A stretch of DNA of 64,000 nucleotides, taken from NCBI RefSeq assembly GCF_024166365.1, contig NC_064819.1:149488293-149552292 (forward strand), written 5' to 3'. Each line of letters opens with the position of its first letter. The first letter of the stretch is position 1. The notes beneath the pieces are model-generated. The model was not told the DNA's origin. It worked only from the letters and a program-made list of their open reading frames with translations, and did not search any database. A program made the translations under genes and the position numbers. Origin of the DNA: Elephas maximus indicus. Its lineage: Eukaryota > Chordata > Mammalia > Proboscidea > Elephantidae. This document shows positions 9,771 through 20,935 of this stretch, one piece after another.

Positions 9771-10499
9771 GACCAATCATACTTACTACCTTAAGCTATA
9801 CTTCAGTGACATTTGCCATAACTCAAAGCAATGTGTAAGTCAAGAAGACTGAAAATTTGGAAGGCACACAAGCTGCTTAAAAATGAAGCTGGCATTATCA
9901 ACCCCCAGGTTAGTGCTCAAACAACAAAAATTTCATTTAATCTACACATGGATTAAACATATACCCAATCATAAATTACTAGTTGTACACATACCTGCAA
10001 AAACTGTCAGATTTTAAACAAAGCATTTTCCAGTAAATACTCTTTCTGATGTCTTGGAATTTTCCTTTGCATCTATAAATGGAAGCAAATGCCAGAACAT
10101 GAATCATTTCCTATTTCTGTAAATCAACAGGTTTCCTTCCTTTGTTTAAAAGGCTACCAAGAGCCCTGGAAACCTTACCTTTGCATATCCACACAGCAGA
10201 TTCGACATACCATTAGACGCTGTCATTGTTCCTAGGTGGGTGGCGGGGAGATCGGTATCTAAGATTAAGCATATTCATAGAACGTCACAACTCCAGATTT
10301 CCAGTATTAAAATGTTCCCCTCCATTAATTCTAATTACAAACAAGGCTACCTGGAGCACAATACAAGTAGTCTCATGCAGGGTCAGGATTACCTATTTTG
10401 AAACAAACATTTGCCAAGGGAGAAATGGCAATCGCCACACAATAAAACCGGCCAGTCGCTGCAATACTAGACAAGAGATCGACGGTTTGAACCTAGACA

Positions 10500-11470
10500 G
10501 AGAAGCCTCGACTTGAAGGCAAAGAACGGTCTGGAAATTTGGACGTAGTTCGGCACCACTCAGTCAGTCCAGCCGGCAGTCCGAATCCAGTTCCCAGGCC
10601 GCGTTTGGCAGATTAGAGGCCTCCTCACGCCTGAGACTACAACCACTACGACTCAATCTTGGGACACGTGGCGGCGGTCCGGCTGCGCTTTTCCACGAAC
10701 AACATACAGTACTCCATGTTCAAATCTCCAAAACGCCTCACAGTATTGCAGCCCCAGCCTCTTTCCGCAAACACCAACCTCCTCCCTCACTCGGCTAATC
10801 GACCGCGACGACAACTCACCTGCTAACACAGTGACAAGCTTCCGAATCCGGACGTAAAAGACCGGGCTGTGCCGCCAGCCGTCCCCTATATAGCCTTCTC
10901 TCAGTCAGAACGAGGCCGCGCCCTCCCTCTCGCTTCTATTGGTCGCGAAGAAGACGGGGCGGGACCCTTTCCCGCAAGCGTGCGGGAGCGCGCGCGGCGG
11001 CTCTTTTCCCTGGGGGCCCGGCCGCGCGCCGGCGTTCCGGATCATGCGGTGCGCGCTCTCTGCCCGCCCATTCCCCGGCACGCTGAGGCCCGTCGCTTCC
11101 GAATCTGGCGAGTGTCTCGTCCCTACGTGGCGCGGGAGTGGCGCCAGAATTCAAACAGCCGTAGTTGAAGGCAGTGCTGCCGCCTGCGCCTAGCCAAGTC
11201 CTTCCAGGACTGATTGGGCGGCCCGGGTCAGTGCGCGGCGGCTGCGTTTATGACCTACTCGAGAAGCCGAGCTGGCTGGCTCGCGCTGGCCCGCCGCCGA
11301 AGGAGCGGAAGAGCGCTGGAAAGAGAAACTGGCCAGCTCAAGCGCTCTGGTGAAAGACGTGTGAAGGTGCCGTATTTATCCTCTAGTCAACAGCGAAAAT
11401 ACCTCACCTCTTCCGAAGGCCGCTCCGCCGCGGGGCATGCGCCCCAGACCGACTCGCGGACGGGGAGCAC
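10500..11470. promoter_or_regulatory. CpG island over the SNHG5 start
   Basis: GC- and CpG-rich sequence with stretches such as 'gagcgcgcgcggcgg' and 'cggccgcgcgccggcg', unlike the AT-rich surroundings. It spans the SNHG5 start and about 600 bases upstream of it. Open frames of 60-106 codons on both strands here are expected by chance in GC-rich DNA and show no domain. An opposite-strand transcript is possible but I see no evidence for one. Confidence 0.85.
10855..10945 (-). promoter_or_regulatory. SNHG5 core promoter: CCAAT, TATA, 5'TOP
   Basis: Minus strand, upstream to downstream: CCAAT (10942-10938, about -80), CTATATAG (10893-10886, about -30), then the pyrimidine start CTTTTACG with C at 10860. 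The TATA-to-start spacing of about 30 nt supports 10860 as the start. Known biology: snoRNA host genes are commonly 5'TOP genes, growth-regulated in translation and stabilised when translation is blocked. The start is inferred, not measured. Confidence 0.75.
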
Positions 11471-11494
11471 TGTCCAATGGGGGCTCACCCCACT

Positions 11495-11658
11495 CCTGTT
11501 TTTTAACGCTCCGCTGTGCCAGGCACAGTTCTAAGCACTCCATAATTATCCCATGTAATTCTCAGGAGACAGGAAACCTGACAGGTAAATATTTCCTCTG
11601 GTAGAGAAGAAAACGGAGGCCTAAAGCAGTTAATTGGCCTAAAGTCACATAACTGTAA
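11495..11658 (+). repeat. MIR element
   Basis: 'gctgtgccaggcacagttct', 'aagcactccataattatccc', then 'gaggcctaaagcagttaatt' and 'ggcctaaagtcacataactg', in MIR order. Confidence 0.75.
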
Positions 11659-12029
11659 CGTTTACCTATTTTTAATTTTTTTGTAATATATTTGAAATTA
11701 TTTGAGTTAATTTGAAACCCAAAACGAATACTTTATTCAAACAACAAACTTAAATTCAAAGGAAAAAAAAAGCTACTATTAATTAGTATATGGGAGTGAA
11801 TATGCGTATATGCACACCACACACCACTTCCTTTCAACATTCAGCATTTGAAAATTCGGGTCTCGACTTCTTTCTTCATAGCATTTGTTTGTAATTAAAA
11901 TTATTCAGTTAATATTAATTACTAGTTAGAATTACTAATGTGTTTCTGTTTTTTGTCTTCCTTGCTAGAATGTGTGGGGGAAACACATTTGATTTTCTGC
12001 ACCAGTGTTTCTCCTTGGTTTAGAACAGT
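11659..12029. other. no recognised feature
   Basis: AT-rich sequence with no repeat, gene or RNA signal I can support. Confidence 0.5.
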
Positions 12030-12230
12030 AGGTGCCCTCTAGTGGGTTCTGACTGATAAGAGATTCTGTGTATAACAGAACTAAAAGTTGCCCAGTGTTG
12101 TGCTGTCTTTTACCAAGCATGATGTCCTTCTCCAGGGTCTGGTCCATTTTGATAGCATGTCCAAAGTAAGCGAGACAAAGTCTGGACATCTTTGCTTCTA
12201 AGGAGCATTCTGGCTGTACTTCTTCCAAGA
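12030..12230 (-). repeat. RTE LINE 3' fragment
   Basis: Minus-strand peptide blocks 'EEVQPECSLEAKMSRLCLAY' and 'FGHAIKMDQTLEKDIMLGK' match the RTE ORF C-terminus. About 50 bases of the usual 3' segment are missing between 'ctgtctt' and 'ttaccaagc'. Confidence 0.85.
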
Positions 12231-12603
12231 ACAGTGCCTGGCGTGAAACAGCTTGTATTGAATGAATGAATATATGTGGTGGCCTTTTAGAGAATTAGAG
12301 TGAAGTCCAAACTTCAGATTAAAAGGAATAGTGAAAAGCAAATTTCTGTAACAGGAACCAACACCATGAAGTATTCACTTGGCAGGAGATTATGTAGATA
12401 CTTTATATTGTTTTGTAATGTACAATGTAAATTTGTATGTTGCTCATAGTAAGAAAAGTAAAACAGTACAAAAGGACACAAAAAGTAAAGTATAAGTTCT
12501 TTCCACACCCCTAGGAATCTTCTTCCCAGTTCTATTCTCCAGCTGTAACGATTATTATCAGTTTTTGATATTTTTATGTATGTACAAATAAATGCAGGTA
12601 TAT

Positions 12604-12682
12604 TGAGGAGTGGCTAGTGAGTTTGAACTGCCAACTTTTCAGTTAGCAGCTGAGCGCTTAACAACAGAGTTACCAGGGCTCC
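12604..12682 (-). repeat. AfroSINE fragment
   Basis: 'gaactgccaacttttcagtt', 'agcagctgagcgcttaacaa', 'cagagttaccagggctcc': the head of the SINE in reverse orientation. Confidence 0.75.
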
Positions 12683-12721
12683 TTATTAGTGCATGTAGAT
12701 GACCTTATTCTTTTTTTTACA

Positions 12722-12915
12722 AAAGGAGCCTTGGTGGTACAGTGGTTAACTGAAGAGTTGGCAGTTCAAACGCATTCAGTAACTCCGAGGGGGAAAGACC
12801 TGGTGATCTGCTTCAGTAAAGATCAAAGCCAAGAAAATCCTATGGAGCAGTTCTACTCTGTCACATGGGTTTGCTATGGGTTAAAGTCAACACCATGGCA
12901 CACAACAACATTCTT
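12722..12915 (+). repeat. AfroSINE, long subtype with RTE-like tail
   Basis: 'gagccttggtggtacagtgg' head, 'agacctggtgatctgcttca' extension, 'ctatggagcagttctactct' body and a 'gcacacaacaac' tail. The ACA tail is the one carried by RTE elements here. Confidence 0.85.
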
Positions 12916-13191
12916 TTTTACGGTTTGCATAGTATTTGTTTGGATGTATCATAATTTATTTAATCAGTTATTTCCAAATTTTCACTATTTCAAACAGAAC
13001 AGTGCTGAAGAGAGTTGTAGATATAGTGTGATGGTGAGAATATATCTGCAAGATACATTCTTAGAAGTGGGTCAAAGGTTATGTGCACTTAAATTTGTGT
13101 AGAGAGTTGCTTAATTGTTTCCCTCCTTCCCTCAGCTCCCACAAAAAACTGTGTTGTGATATTTTGAAGTACAGTTTGCTAACTGAAAAAC

Positions 13192-14840
13192 ATGTTGTTA
13201 TTAGGTGCTGTCGAGTCAGTTCCGACTCATACCAACCCTCTGTACAACAGAATGAAACGTTGCCCAGCCCTGTGCCATCGTCACAATCGTTGTTATGCTT
13301 GAGCCCATCCTTGCAGCCACTATGTCAGTCCATCTCGTTGAGGGTCTTCCTCTTTTTGACTGACCCTCTACTTTACCAAGCATTATGTCCTTCTCCAGGG
13401 ACTGGTCCTTCCTGATAACATGTCCAAAGTACCTGAGATGAAGTCTCACCATCCTTGCTTCTAAGAAGGATTTTTCCAAGACAGACTTGTTCGTTCTTCT
13501 GGCAGTCCATGGTATATTCAATATTCTTCACTAACATCGTAATTTAAAGACATCAGTTCTTCTTCAGTCTTCTATATGCATTGTCCAGTTTTCACATGCA
13601 TATGAGGCAATTGAAAATACCATGCCTTGGGTCAGGTGCACCGTAGTCCTCAAAGTGACATCTTTGCTTTTTAACAGTTTGAAGAGGTCTTTTGCAGCTG
13701 ATTTGTCCAATACAATACATAGTTTGATTTCTTAACTGCTGCTTCCATGAGTGTTGATTGTGGATCCAAGTAAAATGAAGTTCTTGACAACTTCAAGCTT
13801 TTCTCCATTTATCATAATGTTGCTTATGGGTCCAGTTGTGAGATTTTTTTGTTTTCTTTATGTTGAGGTGCAATACATACTGGAGGCTGTAGTCTTTGAT
13901 TTGAAGCTCATCAGTAAGAGCTTCAAGTCTTTTTCACTTTCAGTAAGCAAGGTTGTGCCATCTGTATAACACAGGTTGCTAATGAGTCTTCCTCCAATCC
14001 TGATGCCACATTCTTCTTCATATAGTCCAGCTTCTCGGATTATTTGCTCAGGATTCAGATTGAATAAGTGTGGTGAAAGGATAAAACCCCAATGCACACC
14101 TTTCCTTAATTAAACCACGCAATATCCCCTTGTTCTGTTTCAACAGCTGCCACTTGGTCTATGTACAGGTTCTGTATGAGCACAATTAAGTGTTCTGGAA
14201 TTCCTCTTCTTCGCAGTGTTATCCGTAATTTGTTATGATCCACACAGTTGAATGAATGCCTTTGCATAGTCAATAAAACACAGGTAAACATCTTTCTGAA
14301 ATTCTCTGCTTTCAGCCAGGATCCATCTGGCATCAGCAGTGATATTCTTCATTCCATGTTCTCTTCTGAATTTGGCTTGAATTTTTGGCGGTTCGCTGTT
14401 GATGTACTACTGCAACCGTTTTTAAATTATCTTTAGCAAAATTTTACTTGTGTGTGATATTAATGGTATTATTTAATAATTTCTGCATTCTGTTGGATCA
14501 CCTTTCTTTGGAATGGGCACAAATATGGATCTCTTCCAGTCACTTGGCTAGGTAGCTGTCCTTGAAATTTCTTGGCATGGATGAGTGAGCACCTCTAGTG
14601 CTGCATCCATTTGTTGAAACATCTCAATTGGTATTTTGTCAATTCCTGGAACCTTGTTTTTTGGCAATGCCTTCAGGGCAGCTTGGATTTCTTCCTTCAG
14701 TACCATTGGTTTTTGATCATATGTTACCTCCTGAAATAGTTGAATGCCAACCAATTCTTTTTGGTACAGTGAGTCTGTGTATTCCTTCTACCTTCTTTTG
14801 ATGCTCCCTGTGTCGTTCAGTATTTTCCCCATAGAGAAAC
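13192..14840 (-). repeat. RTE LINE, 5'-truncated, ~1.65 kb
   Basis: The 3' end at 13192 has 'ttaggtgctgtcgagtcagt' followed by 'tccgactcat'. Going up the minus strand come C-terminal blocks ('RYFGHVIRKDQSLEKDIMLG'), the RT catalytic region ('LISNLCYTDGTTLLTESEKD', YTDG in place of YADD), 'VDHNKLRITLRRRGIPEHLI', and the RT start ('EEIQAALKALPKNKVPGIDK'). It stops near 14840 within the pre-RT linker. Several frameshifts; the second catalytic aspartate is lost. Confidence 0.92.
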
Positions 14841-14954
14841 ATAGGTATTACTATTATGAAATAACGATTATTATACTATTGAAATTGAGAACTATTACTG
14901 TGTTATCTTTGAATCAATGCTTGCTATGCTGAAGACCATCAAAATCACCTGGTC

Positions 14955-15145
14955 AAAAGGTATATAAAGCAATGATTCCCAACGTGACTTAACAATTGAA
15001 TTACCCAGAGAACTAAAACAAATTAAATTTCTGGGCCTCAATCTGGAACTACTAAAACAAAATCTCCAAAAATGGGAACCAGGAATCAACATTTTAAACA
15101 AGTACCTGGGGTAATGTTGTCCAATAGTGTCCAGGCATGGACGAG
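14955..15145 (+). repeat. MER5-like hAT DNA transposon fossil
   Basis: 'caatgattcccaacgtgact', then 'tttctgggcctcaatctgga', then 'accaggaatcaacattttaa', then 'acaagtacctggggtaatgt' follow the MER5A/B order. Diverged; ends are uncertain. Confidence 0.5.
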
Positions 15146-15314
15146 TAACTTGAAATTTGCCTCCAAAAAAGGAGGGTGGCAAGAGATGGAAGAAAGAGGT
15201 GAGCAACTATTGTGTGAGGGCAAAGGAGTATATTAAGGAGACTAACCTATGAGGCAGTGGTCCCTGTCAGCCGAAGGACCAAAGTAAATCTCTGCACCCC
15301 ATGGTAGGAGGGCA

Positions 15315-16120
15315 GGGTTTTTTTTTTTTTTTTTTTCCTAATTCTTGTTAGCTTGGCTGTTTTTTTTTTTTGAATTGTAGTTTAGATGAAGGTTTACAGA
15401 ATAAACTAGCTTCTCATTAAACAATTAGTACACATATTGTTTTGTGACATTGGTAAACAACCCTATGACATGTCAGCACTCTCCCTTCTTGACCTTGGGT
15501 TCCCTGTTGCCAGCGTTCCTGTCCACTCCTGCCTCCTAGTGCTTGCTCCTGGGCTGGTATACCCCTTTAGTCTTGTTTTGTTTTATGGGCCTGTCTAATC
15601 TTTGGCTGAAGGGTGAACCTCAGGCATGACTTCATTACTGAGCAAAAAGAGTGGGGGCTATACTCTCGGGGTTTCTTCAGCCTCTGTCAGGCCAGTAAGT
15701 CTGGTCTTTTTTTGTGACTTAGAATTTTGTTCTACATTTTTCTCCAGCTCTGTCTGGGACCCTCTGTTGTGGTCCCTGTAGGAGCAGTCAGTGGTAGTCT
15801 GGCACCATCTAGTTGGACTGGACTCAGTCTGATGGGGGCTGTGGTAGTTGCAGTCCATTAGTCCTTTGGACTAATCTTTCCCTTGTGCCTTTGGTTTTCT
15901 TCATTCTCCCTTCCTCCCAACAGGTGAGACCAGTGGAGTATCTTAGATGGCCGCTTACAAGCTTTTAAGACTCCAGATGCTACTCACCAAAGTAAACTGT
16001 AGAACATTTTCTTTATAAACTATGTTATGCCAGTTGAGCTAGATGTTCCATGAGATCATGGTCATCACAGCCCTCAGCCCAGTAGTTTAGTCTCTCAGGG
16101 ATTCAGATGTGTCTATGGAG
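15315..16120 (-). repeat. L1 3' UTR, older elephant-type subfamily
   Basis: T-runs at 15320-15337 and 15360-15371 are the reversed poly(A) tail. 'ttgtagtttagatgaaggtt', 'tacagaataaactagcttct' and 'gggcctgtctaatctttggc' match the second copy at 43420-44090. A 66-codon frame (15858-15658, minus) aligns with frames in the other L1 3' UTRs here. Confidence 0.7.
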
Positions 16121-16371
16121 CTTCCATGTCCTTCCCTTGGACAAGTTGTGCTGGCTTCCCCAGGGGAGAGCAGAGGTTTTATGGTGGTGACAGATAATAG
16201 TGTCTGCATGCCAGGGGCTTATATAAAAATGCAAACTGTAGTAAGCTTGTGCACTGCTTGAGAGCACTCATGTTTGGCCTTGCAAAGTCTGTTTCTTCTT
16301 CAAATAGGAATATAACACAAGCTGTATATGCAAACTGCGTATATAATTTTAAATTTGCTAAAAGAAAAAAA

Positions 16372-16536
16372 CAAACCCAAACCTGTTGCCCTTGAGTCAA
16401 TTTTGACTCATAGCGACCCTATAGGACAGAGTAGAACTGCCCCATAGAGTTTCCAGGGAGCACCTGGGGGATCCAAACTGTGGACCTTTTTTGGTTAGCT
16501 GATGTAGCTCTTAATCACTATGCCACCAGGGTTTCC
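16372..16536 (-). repeat. AfroSINE, full-length-like
   Basis: Reverse SINE from 'aaacccaaacctgttgccct' through 'agcgaccctataggacagag' to 'cactatgccaccagggtttc'; few changes from the family pattern. Confidence 0.92.
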
Positions 16537-16626
16537 AGAGTTGCTAATAGCAATATTTAAAAAAAAAGTGAAAAGAATCAGAGGAAATTAATTTACTAAT
16601 AAAAGGCCCCTGGTTGGCCAAGCAGT

Positions 16627-17348
16627 TTTTTAAAAAAATTTTTTTTATTGTGCTTTATGTGAAAGGTTACAGGTCAAGTTAGTTTCTCATACAAAAATTT
16701 ATACACATGTTATGTGACCCTAGTTGCTCTACCCATAATATGACAGCACACTCCTACTTTCCACCCCAGATTTCTCGTGTCCATTCAACCAGCTCCTGTC
16801 CTTTTCCCCTTCTGCCTTCTCATATCACCTCCAGACAGGAGCTGCCCGTTAAGTCTCATGTATCTACCTGAGCTAGGAAGCACACTCTTCATGAGTATCA
16901 TTTTATACCTTATAGTCCAGTCCAATCTTTGTCTGAAGAGTTGCTTTCGGGAATGGTTTTAGTTTTGGGCTAACAGAGAGTCCAGGGGCCATGTCTTCTG
17001 GGGTCCTTCCAGTCTCAGTTAGACTATTAAGTATGGTATTTTTAGTAGAATTTGAGTTCTGCACCCCACTTTTCTCCTGCTCCATCAGGGATTCTCTGTC
17101 ATGTTTCCTGTTAGGGTGGTTATTGGTGGTAGGTAGGCACCATCTAGTTCTTCTCGTATCAGGCTGATGGAGTCTGTGGTTTATGTGGCCTGTCTGTCTA
17201 TTGGACTAATATTTTCCTAGTATCTTTGGTGGTCTTCATTTTCCTTTGCCCCAGGTGGTTTGGGACCAATTGATATATCTTAGATGGCTGCTCGCTAGCT
17301 TTTAAGACCCCAGATGCCACTCCCCAAAATGGGATGCAGAACATTTTC
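16627..17348 (-). repeat. L1 3' UTR fragment
   Basis: Reversed L1 end: 'ttttattgtgctttatgtga', 'aaggttacaggtcaagttag' correspond to the 3' terminus of the long L1 at 32650-32757. The 60-codon minus frame at 17085-16903 (SVSPKLKPFPKATLQTK) aligns with the frame at 32255-32461. The upstream piece 16603-16625 may be a SINE scrap. Confidence 0.8.
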
Positions 17349-17349
17349 T

Positions 17350-18202
17350 TGAGAAACAGCTACAAACATCCATTAATAATCAGAACCTGGAATGCGAAAG
17401 TTAGAAACAAAGAAGGATCAGTTGTTGGAAAATATGGCCTTGGTGATAGAAACAATGCTGGAAATCGAATGATAGAATTTTGCAAGACCCATGATTTCTT
17501 CATTGCAAATACCTTTTTTCACCACCATAAATGGTGACTCTACACATGGACCTTGCCAGATGGAACACACAGGAATCAAATTGACTACATCTGTGGAAAG
17601 AGACGATGGAATAGCTCAAAATCATCAGTCAGAACAAGGCCAGGGGCTGACTGTGGAACAGACCATCAATTGCTCATATGCAAGTTCAAGCTGAAACTGA
17701 AGAAAATCAGAGCAAACCCATGAGAGCCAAAATACAACCTTGAGTATATCCCATGTGAATTTAGAGACCATCTCAAGAATAGATTTGATGTGTTGAACAC
17801 TAGTGACCGAAGACAAGATGAGTTGTGGAATGACATCAAGGACATCATACATGAAGAAAGCAAGAGGTCATTGAAAAGAAAGGAAAGAAAGAAAAGACCA
17901 AGATGGATGTCACAGGAGACTCTGAAACTTGCTCTTGAACATCGAGCAGCTAAAGCAAAAGGAAGAAATGATAAAATAAAAGAACTGAACAGAAGATTTC
18001 AAAGGGCGGCCCGAGAAGACAAAGTAAAGTATTATAATGACATGTGCAAAGAGCTGGAGATAGAAAACCAAGAGGGAAGAACTTTCTCGGTGTTTTTCAA
18101 GCTGAAAAAACTGAAGAAAAAATTCAAGCATTGAGTGGCGATAGTGAAGGATTCTATGGGGAAAATATTAGATGATGCAGGAAGCCTCAAAAGAAGATGG
18201 AA
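17350..18202 (+). repeat. RTE LINE 5' portion, interrupted by L1
   Basis: Begins near the RTE ORF start ('kaaacatccattaataatca'-type sequence), then jumps at a TGGAATG microhomology (17388-17394) into the end of the endonuclease region. It continues through 'GRTFSVFFKLKKLKKK' and stops inside the linker at 'aagaagatggaa', where the L1 begins. The frame is broken, but the endonuclease C-terminal motif 'DCGTDHQLLICKF' is readable. Confidence 0.9.
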
Positions 18203-18213
18203 GGGTGGCAGGG

Positions 18214-18225
18214 CCAAGATGGCGG
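18214..18225 (+). promoter_or_regulatory. YY1-type site in L1 5' UTR
   Basis: CCAAGATGGCGG is about 11 bases into the L1. In human L1 a site at this position binds YY1 and sets the transcription start; the role here is inferred. Confidence 0.6.
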
Positions 18226-19479
18226 AGTAGTCAGATGCTTCTGGTGATCCCTCTTACAACAAAGACCCAGAAAGACAAATGAAGTGATTATATATCTGAC
18301 AAGCTAGGAGCCCTGAACATCAAAGGCAAAGTTAGAAAATGGGCTGAGCGTCAGGGGGCGGGAGAGATGGTTCAGAAATAGTGAGGAGTTGCTGAATCTG
18401 AATTGCTGGGAACCCTCAGGTGCCATTCCCTGGAACAACTGCAGCAGGGGTGGCGGTAGTGTCCTGGACATGATTTCCTCAGGAAAGGCAATGAGCCACA
18501 CAGTCTGCTCACACCTCTGGAACCAGAGAAGGATGGCGCTCTCTGCAAAAACTGAGTACTCGCATTGATTTTACCATGCCCCAGCCCCCAAGCTGGCTTT
18601 AGTGGCTGTCAATTTCCCTGGGCTGGAGATCGGTCCTGCTGTGTGCCTCGAGCCATTCTCTTGGCCTTGAAGAAGTAATAAATTTACAATTGGGGGAAAA
18701 GATAATCTGCCAGCTCCACTTAGCTGGGGAGCTCAGGACAGAAGTGGCTGCTGTTCAGGCACAAACGGTCCATGGACTTTGAATACCTTTCATCCCTGTG
18801 TGGACCTGTGTAGGCCCATTTCAGGAGAATAGGCCTTTGTTGGTAGACTGCAACTGTTTCATCTGTACGGTGGAGAGGTGGGTTTTTGATGTTTGACACC
18901 ACTTTGCCTATTAAGCAAGATCCTCACCTCCCCATATCAGGGCCCTAATATGGGTGACTCCACTCACATCACTTAGCCACCTGCAACAGGGGTCCAAGGA
19001 TAAGTGGTATCTCCTAGTCTTTACAACCAAGAGCATTGGGTGCCCATGGTCCGGCTGCAGAACCCACTCACCTGTGCGCTGTAGGGAACAGGGATGTGCT
19101 TTCCTCACAGACGGTCGGGGGACAGTTGTCAGCCCCCTGCCTTGTTGAGAGTGTGACCCCCTGCTGCAACGAGATACTTATAACTACACCAATCACCCCC
19201 GCCACTCTAAGACTGTAGGACAGAGCCTGCACCACACACTTGATGACCAGCCGCCTAGACACCTAAGCTGAATCCATACAAGAAAAGTGAATGGACTCCT
19301 AGGCTCATATACCTGGTATCAGCTCTAGCCATCTGGTGACAGCATGTTAGAATTTCAAAGGTGAAAATAAGCTAGCTCAGTCAAGCACCCTATTTGGGCA
19401 TATCAAAACAAAACAAAGCAAGAAGCTAGGATACAGTAAGCAAACATAAAATGAACTAATACAATAACTTATAGATGGT

Positions 19480-20480
19480 TTGGAGACAACATAAAGAAGC
19501 AGACCATGATCGCTTCAACTAGAGCTCAAAACAAAAATTAAAGGAATCTTCTGGATGAAGGTGCCTTCTGGGAATTACCAGATGCAGAATACAAAAGATT
19601 AATATACAAAACTTTTCAAGACATCAGGAACAAGGTCAGGCAAAACGCAAAACAAGGCAAGGAACACACATATAAAGCAGCTGGAGAAATTAAAAAGAGT
19701 ATTCAAGAACATAATGAAAAATTTAATAAGCTGCAAGAATCCATAGAGAGACAGCAATCAGGAATTCAGGAGATTAACAATAAAATTACAGCATTAGACA
19801 ACTCAATAGAAAATTAGAGGAGTAGAATTGAAGAAGTGGAAGGCAGAATTAGTGAGACTGAAGATAAAACACTTGGCATGAATATATTCAAAGAAAGATC
19901 AGATAAGAGAATTAAAAAAAATGAAGAAACACTAAGAATCGTGTGTGACTCTATCAAGAGAAATAACCTACGGGTGATTGGAGTACCAGAACAGGAAGGG
20001 ATAACAGAAAATACAGAGAGAATTGTTGAAGATTTATTGGCAGAAAACTTCCCTGATATCGTGAAAGATGAGAAGATATCTATCCAAGATGCCCATTGAG
20101 CTTCACATAAGGTAGATCTCAAAAGAAAGTCACCAGGACGTATTATAATTAAACTTGACAAAACCAAAGATAAAAAGAGAATTTTAAGAGCCAAAAACCA
20201 AAAACTAAACCCACTGCCATCGAGTCAATTGTAACTCATATGAAAATCACCTACAAAGGAGAGTCAATAAGTTCAGTCTACTCGGCAGAAACCATGCAGG
20301 CAAGAAGGCAATGGGATGACTTATATAAAGTATTGGAGGAAAAAAAATTACCAGCCAAGGATCTTATATCCAGAAAAACTGTCTCTCAGATGTGAAGGCA
20401 AAATTAGGACATTTACAGATCACAGAAGTTTAGGGAGTTCGTAAAAACCAAACCAAAACTACTAGAAATACTAAAGGGAG
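19480..20480 (+). pseudogene. L1 ORF1 remnant (copy 1)
   Basis: ORF1p is the L1 RNA-binding chaperone. The readable part (19836-20099) includes 'NNLRVIGVPEQEGITENTER' and 'IVEDLLAENFPDIVKDEKIS', the RRM-like region. The upstream coiled-coil region is broken by stops. A truncated reverse AfroSINE (20190-20242) interrupts the C-terminal domain. Not functional. Confidence 0.8.
20190..20242 (-). repeat. AfroSINE 3' scrap inside L1 ORF1
   Basis: 'aaaccaaaaactaaacccac' then 'tgccatcgagtcaattgtaa' is the reversed SINE terminus, about 50 bases. The L1 resumes at 'gaaaatcacctacaaagg', as in copy 2 at about 27979. Confidence 0.8.
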
Positions 20481-20935
20481 TTCTCTGGTTAGAAAATGAA
20501 TTAATATCAGATATCAACCCAAGACTAGAACACAGGACAGAGCAACCAGATGAGAAGCCAGACAGGGAAATCACAAAAATAAATCAGGATAAAAAAAGCT
20601 CAAAACAGAGGAAGAGTGATGTCATTATGTAAAAGAAGGCAATATTAAAACAATAAAGAGGGACTAAGAAATGTAGTCATAGATCTTTCATATGGAGAAG
20701 AATCAAGGGGATATAAAGAAGTAAAAGTTAGGTTTAAACTTAGAAAAATATGGTTAAATATTAAGGTAAGCACAAAGGAGACTAACAATTCTACTCATCA
20801 AAATAAAGTATAGGAAAAAAAGACTCGGCAAAAACAAAACAAAACAAAAACAACAAATAAGAGGAAAAGACAATATATAAACTACTCAGCACAAAAAATT
20901 AAGTGGGAAAAAAGAAACTCTCAAAAACAGAAAAA

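Larger units (their letters stand above)
8818..10860 (-). ncRNA. SNHG5: SNHG5 (U50HG) snoRNA host gene
   Basis: A spliced non-coding 5'TOP-type host transcript whose introns yield two C/D-box snoRNAs. Readable exons on the minus strand: exon 1 at 10860-10820, ending GCAG|gtgagt; exon 2 at 10231-10179, between 'cccacctag' and gtaagg; exon 3 at about 9848-9787, between 'aaattttcag' and gtaagt; exon 4 at 9542-9501 (or 9569-9501 if the AG after the long pyrimidine tract is used), before gtgagt; and a terminal exon from 9285, after 'tttgttttccag', to about 8818 past an AATAAA. SNORD50B lies in the intron 9786-9543 and SNORD50A in the intron 9500-9286. The exons have no long reading frame, as in other SNHG genes. 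Identification rests on the snoRNAs (human U50 and U50B recalled from memory) and the host architecture. Exon 3 and 4 starts are inferred from splice signals only. Confidence 0.85.
12330..13150 (-). repeat. old L1 3' end, split by two AfroSINEs
   Basis: Reverse L1 3' end signatures are 'tttgataty'-like AT sequence at 12560-12600, 'tgtatcataatttatttaat' at 12943-12963 and 'attcttagaagtgggtcaaa' at 13058-13078. The last is the widespread antisense L1 phrase 'cctagaagtggaattgctgg' in diverged form. SINEs sit at 12604-12682 and 12722-12915. Confidence 0.5.

Noticed and set aside
10869-11534. Several overlapping 60-106 codon frames on both strands upstream of SNHG5
   Set aside because: CpG-island composition makes long chance frames likely; no domain, no splice structure, and the frames lie in promoter DNA.
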